DNA of 34,232 bases from Oscillospiraceae bacterium (lineage in GTDB: Bacteria > Bacillota > Clostridia > Oscillospirales > UBA929). Every line of letters starts with the position of its first letter. Position 1 is the stretch's first letter. The stretch is taken from positions 1 through 34,232 of the forward strand of contig JAIRWH010000072.1 of assembly GCA_031253545.1 (NCBI GenBank), read 5' to 3'. Position numbers and translations under genes: made by a program. Under the pieces are notes generated by a model. The model was not told the origin of the DNA and made no database searches. It saw only the letters and a list, made by a program, of their open reading frames with translations. This document shows positions 30,745-34,232 of this stretch, piece after piece.

Positions 30745-32344
30745 AAGACGAAAAGCCGCCGCACAGGCGCGAGAGCGCCCGCGAAGCGTCGCTGTGGCAT
30801 ATATGCGCGCGCAGCAGGCCGGAAGACACGCCGAGGCGAAACGCCGGCACGTTTTCCGTGCCGCGCGCCAATTCCCTGTACATCTGCCCCCAGTGCCACG
30901 CGGGCATGGCGTAGGTTTCCCCCACGCGGCCGCCGGGGAGCAGGCGAACCAAGCGCGCGTAAGCGGAGGCGAAGGCGAAGCCTTCCGGGTAAGTGCCGTA
31001 TACGCGCGGCACAAGGGCAATATCGCAGCCGCGATTTGCCAATTCGCGGCAACAATCCGATATATGCGCCGCGTCATATCGGGCGGGGACGGTTTCCTCC
31101 GCGCGCGAACAGGCGCGCGTGGCCGCCGCGCCCCGGGCAAAGGAGCCGAAGTCTTCGGGCAAAACGCCGCTTTCGGCGGGCGGGCGGATGTAGCCCACGC
31201 GGCCGCTCTCGCTGAGATATGAGGCGAGCACGCCGCAGAGGAAGGCCATCTCCCATGTGTCGCCGTAATAGGATGTGAGCGCGCCGCGCGTATTGCCCGG
31301 GGTGCAGCGCATGACGCGCAGGTCTTTGTGTTCTATGGAGGCGCGGAGCGCGGCGATGTCCGAGCCGGTATTGGTGAAAAAGAGCATGCCGCCGCCTTTG
31401 CGGCACCATTCCGCCGCTTCCGAGGCCGCGCCGTATTCCCCGCCGTCTTCACCGCTTCGCACAAAAAACGCTTTGGTTTCGTGCTGCGGTAAGATTTCGC
31501 GCAGCGCCAACCTGCCTTCCTCGTGCATGGCGGCAAAGCGGCTTTCCTCCGGCAAGCCCGCTATGATGAACGCCATGGAGAGCTTGGGCGAGCGCAGGAG
31601 CGGCACGGGGGCGGGCAAGCCGCCGGGCGCGTGGGCGAAGTGGACGCCGCATTTCCTTATGTTGGCTCTCAGCCCGTCTTCGTCCGGCCGGTCGGCGAGG
31701 CCGTATACGGACACATATTCGGCGAAAGCGTCGCCCGTGGTGAGCGGCAAACCGCCGAAGCCGAGATTGTGATATTGCCGCCGGAAATCGGTGAAAGCGG
31801 AATCTATCGCCTGTTCGTCGGCCGTCTCCAAGAGGCGGGTGTACACGCCCGGCCGCGAAAACCAGAGGTGGCGCAGGAGTTTGCGGCGGCGAGCGCCTAT
31901 CAGCTCATAGAATACGGCCGTCTCGTCGTCGTCGGCATCGGCGGGCGGGAGCAGGCGGGTTATGCGAGCGTGGTAGCTGTACGCGCCGCTGTAACGCAAC
32001 ACGGACACGCGCTTATTGCCTTCCAAGACATAGTAATAGCCTAAGTATTCATACAGCACGAGCGGTTCGCGCAAGCCTTCCGTTAGGTGCGCGTCGAGTA
32101 CCTGCCGCCATTTGCGGGAAAATTCCGAATCGTCGGGCAAAAGCGGCATATAGTTTTCGGCGAAAGCCGCGCGGCGGCTTTCGGAATAGGTGCCTTTGAT
32201 TTTTTTCAGCGGCACTTCCGCGATACCAAGGGTAAGCTCGCCGCTGTGGCGATCCGAGTACACGGGCAATATGCCGCCGTCGCGCCTTGCGGCTTTCTGC
32301 GCTTTCGCGTAGGCTTCGTTGAGGTCTTCCTGCAGGAAAGGCAA
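30710..32344 (-). CDS. Cytoplasmic ParB-like / BMP-type substrate-binding fusion protein
   Basis: The 544-residue protein has two parts. The N-terminal ~130 residues contain YLGYYYVLEGNKRVSVLRYS, a ParB/sulfiredoxin-like nucleotide-binding pattern (EGNKRV corresponds to the GxxR-type motif). From about residue 240 on it resembles BMP/PnrA-type periplasmic-binding proteins (LSMAFIIAGLPEESRFAAMH, TNTGSDIAALRASIEHKD, GDTWEMAFLCGVLASYLSES, GRVGYI). There is no signal peptide or lipobox, so it is cytoplasmic, and no ABC transporter genes are nearby. Similar fusions are annotated as BMP-family proteins in Clostridia; the ligand (a nucleoside in true BMP proteins) is not established for them. The start is a TTG directly after the stop of the PPIase gene, so translation is probably coupled. 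Confidence 0.7.
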   Translation of the reverse strand: MPFLQEDLNEAYAKAQKAARRDGGILPVYSDRHSGELTLGIAEVPLKKIKGTYSESRRAAFAENYMPLLPDDSEFSRKWRQVLDAHLTEGLREPLVLYEYLGYYYVLEGNKRVSVLRYSGAYSYHARITRLLPPADADDDETAVFYELIGARRRKLLRHLWFSRPGVYTRLLETADEQAIDSAFTDFRRQYHNLGFGGLPLTTGDAFAEYVSVYGLADRPDEDGLRANIRKCGVHFAHAPGGLPAPVPLLRSPKLSMAFIIAGLPEESRFAAMHEEGRLALREILPQHETKAFFVRSGEDGGEYGAASEAAEWCRKGGGMLFFTNTGSDIAALRASIEHKDLRVMRCTPGNTRGALTSYYGDTWEMAFLCGVLASYLSESGRVGYIRPPAESGVLPEDFGSFARGAAATRACSRAEETVPARYDAAHISDCCRELANRGCDIALVPRVYGTYPEGFAFASAYARLVRLLPGGRVGETYAMPAWHWGQMYRELARGTENVPAFRLGVSSGLLRAHICHSDASRALSRLCGGFSSFIASFLPTADG

Positions 32345-32346
32345 GG

Positions 32347-33972
32347 CTATTTACCCAAATTGGTGATAAACATACCAAACCCATGCTGCTTCTTTTCGAT
32401 TTCCGCGCCCCTTGCCTCAAAAAGCTCTGTGAAGGCGGTGTCTTGAAGCGATTTTTGCGCCTGGGCGCTCCAGTTCTCATACGCGCCGATGAAATAGATG
32501 ATGTGCCAACCGTATTGGGTTTTGACAAGCTCCGCGTCGCCCTCGCGTCGCAGGGGGTCAAACGTCCAGTCGTTGTATTCGGCCACGGCATCGCCCTTGG
32601 TGAAGGAGTAAAAACCGCCGGAGAACTTTGTGCCCGTATCATCGCTCTCTGCGGCGGCGAGCTCCGCAAAGGCGCGCTCTGTGCCGCCCTTTTCGCGCCA
32701 CGCGTCCGAGACTTCCCGGGCGGCGGTCTTCGTGGCCTCGGATTGCTCCTCGGTGGGTTCGTCGCCGTCGTGTTCGGGGAAGATTTTGAGTATATGGCGC
32801 GTGTCGGCGGCGGTGACCTCTTCATTGCGGCTCTTTTCAAGGAAGAGGTATACCGTGAAGTTGGAACTGTTTTCAATAACCGTGGTGTCGCCGGCCTTGC
32901 GCGAATCGTCAAAGAGCCATTCCTTGGCATCGTCCCCGGTCACGGAGCTATATGAGAAATGCTCGTTGAGCGTGGGGTCGGTTTCCTCTTCGTCGCCGTC
33001 GTCACCGTCGTCGCCGTCGTTATCATCATCATCGTCGCTATCATCATCGTCGCTATCGTCGATATCGCTATTATCATCATCGTCGGGTTCGTCGCCGTCG
33101 CCGTCGGGTTCGTCGCCGTCTTCGGGGGGAGGGCTGTATTCCAGCGAGAGGGCCCAAAAGTTTTCGGCGGTGGCCCTGGAGCTCATTTCTTCGGCCGAGG
33201 CGCGGGCGGCTTCGGCGAAGGCGGCGACATCCTCCTCGGTGGCATCGGGGTCGTCGAGGGTGCCGGATATGGTGTGCGAATGGTAACTCACGCGGTCAAA
33301 GTCCGTCTTGTGGTCGGAGTAATATCGCTCCTTGTCTTCGGAGGAGTAGACAAGCTCGGCGCGGCGGTCTTCCTCCCAGCGCGAGGCAAGGCGTTCGCGC
33401 GTGATAATCTGCTTATACTGCCCGGCGGTGAGCCCTTGGCCGTAATTCTGGCCGAGGAACCCGTCGGGCGTGGTGCCGGACTGCTCCGCGGCGGTTTGCA
33501 GGCTTTGCATGGCGTAATCTATATAGGCCGTGTCTTCCGGCAACAGCCGGGTGCCGTCCCGCACGGCGCACTCGTAGCGCGTGAGCATGGATTCAAGCTG
33601 CGAGACCACATAATCGTTGATGTAGTCAAGCCAGTTCATGCCCTCGTAGAACTCCTGCTTGGAGAGGGGCTTCGTGGGGTCCCACGCGTAGCCGTATTGG
33701 GAATAAGAGTCGTAGAGCGAGTTTTGGGCGTTGAGATGGTAGTAGTTGAACTCTGCGGGCGTGAGCGATGTGCCGCCCACGGTAAGTACCTTGATGTTTT
33801 TATGGAGCACGCCGGAGCTGTACACGACGAGCGCGACCGCAAACAGGCCGACCACGCCCGCCGCGACGGCCACAACGGCCCTGCGTTTGACATCCACGCG
33901 CCTTTTCTTCGGCGCGGCGGCTTGCGCGGCTCGCGCCGCCTGACGTTTCTTTCTTTCACGAGATGCGCTCAT
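32347..33972 (-). CDS. Membrane-anchored parvulin-type peptidyl-prolyl isomerase with Asp-rich insert
   Basis: The 541-residue protein has a basic cytosolic start (RERKKRQAARAAQAAAPKKR), one membrane anchor (about 33-52), and an extracytoplasmic SurA/PrsA-like chaperone body with a helical N-terminal domain (LTPAEFNYYHLNAQNSLYDS). Two parvulin-like regions follow. The first (SYHSHTISGT ... EWLFDDSRKAGDTTVIENSS) is degenerate and is split by an Asp/Gly/Ser-rich insert of about 50 residues. The second is better preserved (DTRHILKIFPEHDG ... KFSGGFYSFTKGDAVAEYND ... QYGWHIIYFIGAYENW). Such proteins fold exported proteins beside the cell wall; the acidic insert may bind calcium or just be flexible. 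GGAGG precedes the ATG. Confidence 0.8.
   Translation of the reverse strand: MSASRERKKRQAARAAQAAAPKKRRVDVKRRAVVAVAAGVVGLFAVALVVYSSGVLHKNIKVLTVGGTSLTPAEFNYYHLNAQNSLYDSYSQYGYAWDPTKPLSKQEFYEGMNWLDYINDYVVSQLESMLTRYECAVRDGTRLLPEDTAYIDYAMQSLQTAAEQSGTTPDGFLGQNYGQGLTAGQYKQIITRERLASRWEEDRRAELVYSSEDKERYYSDHKTDFDRVSYHSHTISGTLDDPDATEEDVAAFAEAARASAEEMSSRATAENFWALSLEYSPPPEDGDEPDGDGDEPDDDDNSDIDDSDDDDSDDDDDNDGDDGDDGDEEETDPTLNEHFSYSSVTGDDAKEWLFDDSRKAGDTTVIENSSNFTVYLFLEKSRNEEVTAADTRHILKIFPEHDGDEPTEEQSEATKTAAREVSDAWREKGGTERAFAELAAAESDDTGTKFSGGFYSFTKGDAVAEYNDWTFDPLRREGDAELVKTQYGWHIIYFIGAYENWSAQAQKSLQDTAFTELFEARGAEIEKKQHGFGMFITNLGK
32990..33120 (-). repeat. GAY-codon (Asp) microsatellite inside the PPIase gene
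   Basis: Runs of GTC/ATC triplets on the plus strand (TCATCATCATCGTCGCTATC and similar) encode an Asp-rich stretch on the minus strand. The triplet repeats should be prone to in-frame length change. Confidence 0.8.
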
Positions 33973-34089
33973 TGGCTGTTTCCTCCCGGCGGCGATAGGC
34001 CGCGTATTGTCATTTCGGTAACCAACGGTAACAATCTGTCGGGAACTCCCCGCCCGTGCCGCAACCGTTTATCGCGGCGGCGGCGGCGC

Positions 34090-34230
34090 CTACCACACCC
34101 GCGGCGTGAAGCCCTCCGGCAACGCCGCCAAGGCGGCGCTCTCGCCCGACAGGGTGATTACGAACAAGCCGCCCCCCTGCGCGTAGGCCAATACCTTATC
34201 CGGCACGACACCGCCCGCGATGGCGCCGAG
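34090..34230 (-). CDS. C-terminal end of an unidentified protein, 5' end outside the window
   Basis: On the minus strand the frame is open from the window edge to a TAG at 34090-34092, about 46 residues. It reads LGAIAGGVVPDKVLAYAQGG, then GLFVITLSGESAALAALPEG and FTPRVW. The pattern of a short helix, a Gly-x-Phe-Val-Ile strand, a Ser-Gly turn and a terminal PEGF.P..W recalls the ends of some PD-(D/E)XK/DUF3782-type proteins, but this fragment is too short to be sure. It precedes the PPIase gene on the same strand with about 117 bases between. Confidence 0.55.
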   Translation of the reverse strand, partial: LGAIAGGVVPDKVLAYAQGGGLFVITLSGESAALAALPEGFTPRVW

Positions 34231-34232
34231 GA

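Noticed and set aside
28918-31140. 740-residue minus-strand ORF
   Set aside because: It is antisense to ftsK, whose motifs are unmistakable. The shadow is His/Arg/Gly-rich with no domain and arises from high GC at third codon positions.

Overview
The window looks like chromosomal DNA from a GC-rich, uncultured Clostridia-type Firmicute (an Oscillospirales-like gut lineage is my inference). The evidence is a set of Gram-positive housekeeping genes (secA with a SEC-C tail, zapA, a YwiB-like protein next to argS, maf-mreC-mreD, dnaG-rpoD, ftsK/spoIIIE, uppP), a pyrophosphate-type phosphofructokinase, SLH and WG-repeat surface proteins, sigma-A type promoters, frequent GTG/TTG starts with strong GGAGG sites, and tRNAs with encoded CCA.

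Bases 1-3076 are an accessory segment beside a tRNA-Leu(GAG) gene. It holds the 3' end of a coiled-coil protein, an intergenic heptamer-repeat copy, a 3' remnant of a type IA topoisomerase gene, and what I read as a complete type III toxin-antitoxin locus. That locus has a promoter, two 36-nt-period direct repeats (RNA antitoxin), a terminator-like hairpin, and a ToxN/AbiQ-family endoribonuclease gene with an unusual 135-residue C-terminal extension. Next to it is an AT-rich minus-strand pair: a truncated MNT-type nucleotidyltransferase and an LnuA/ANT(2'')-like nucleotidyltransferase. This is the most interesting part of the window.

Bases 3077-22590 are minus-strand core genes. Read in transcription order (right to left) they are a RodA/FtsW flippase-polymerase, a GT-C-like membrane protein, PPi-PFK, a MinD-type ATPase, tRNA-Glu(CTC), secA-zapA-U32 protease-maf-mreC-mreD plus a small membrane protein, ywiB-like-argS-AEC transporter, a WG-repeat lipoprotein, an SLH protein and tRNA-Leu. 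secA to mreD is tightly packed with GTGA overlaps, joining protein export, division-ring assembly and cell elongation. Several promoters with near-consensus hexamers can be read upstream of these units. A small plus-strand ORF of unknown function (19502-19702) faces the GT-C gene.

An 870-base non-coding stretch (22584-23454) separates the leftward block from a rightward block: dgt, dnaG, rpoD, uppP, ftsK. This combines nucleotide-pool control, priming, the housekeeping sigma factor, undecaprenyl-phosphate recycling and chromosome translocation. Converging on it from the right are a membrane-anchored protein with two parvulin-like regions and an Asp-rich insert, and a cytoplasmic ParB-like/periplasmic-binding fusion. 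The window ends in the C-terminus of an unidentified minus-strand gene.

A family of short repeats built from the heptamer TTGTCAG recurs in at least five intergenic places. Most ORF-track entries are antisense or frame shadows caused by the high GC content and were left out.
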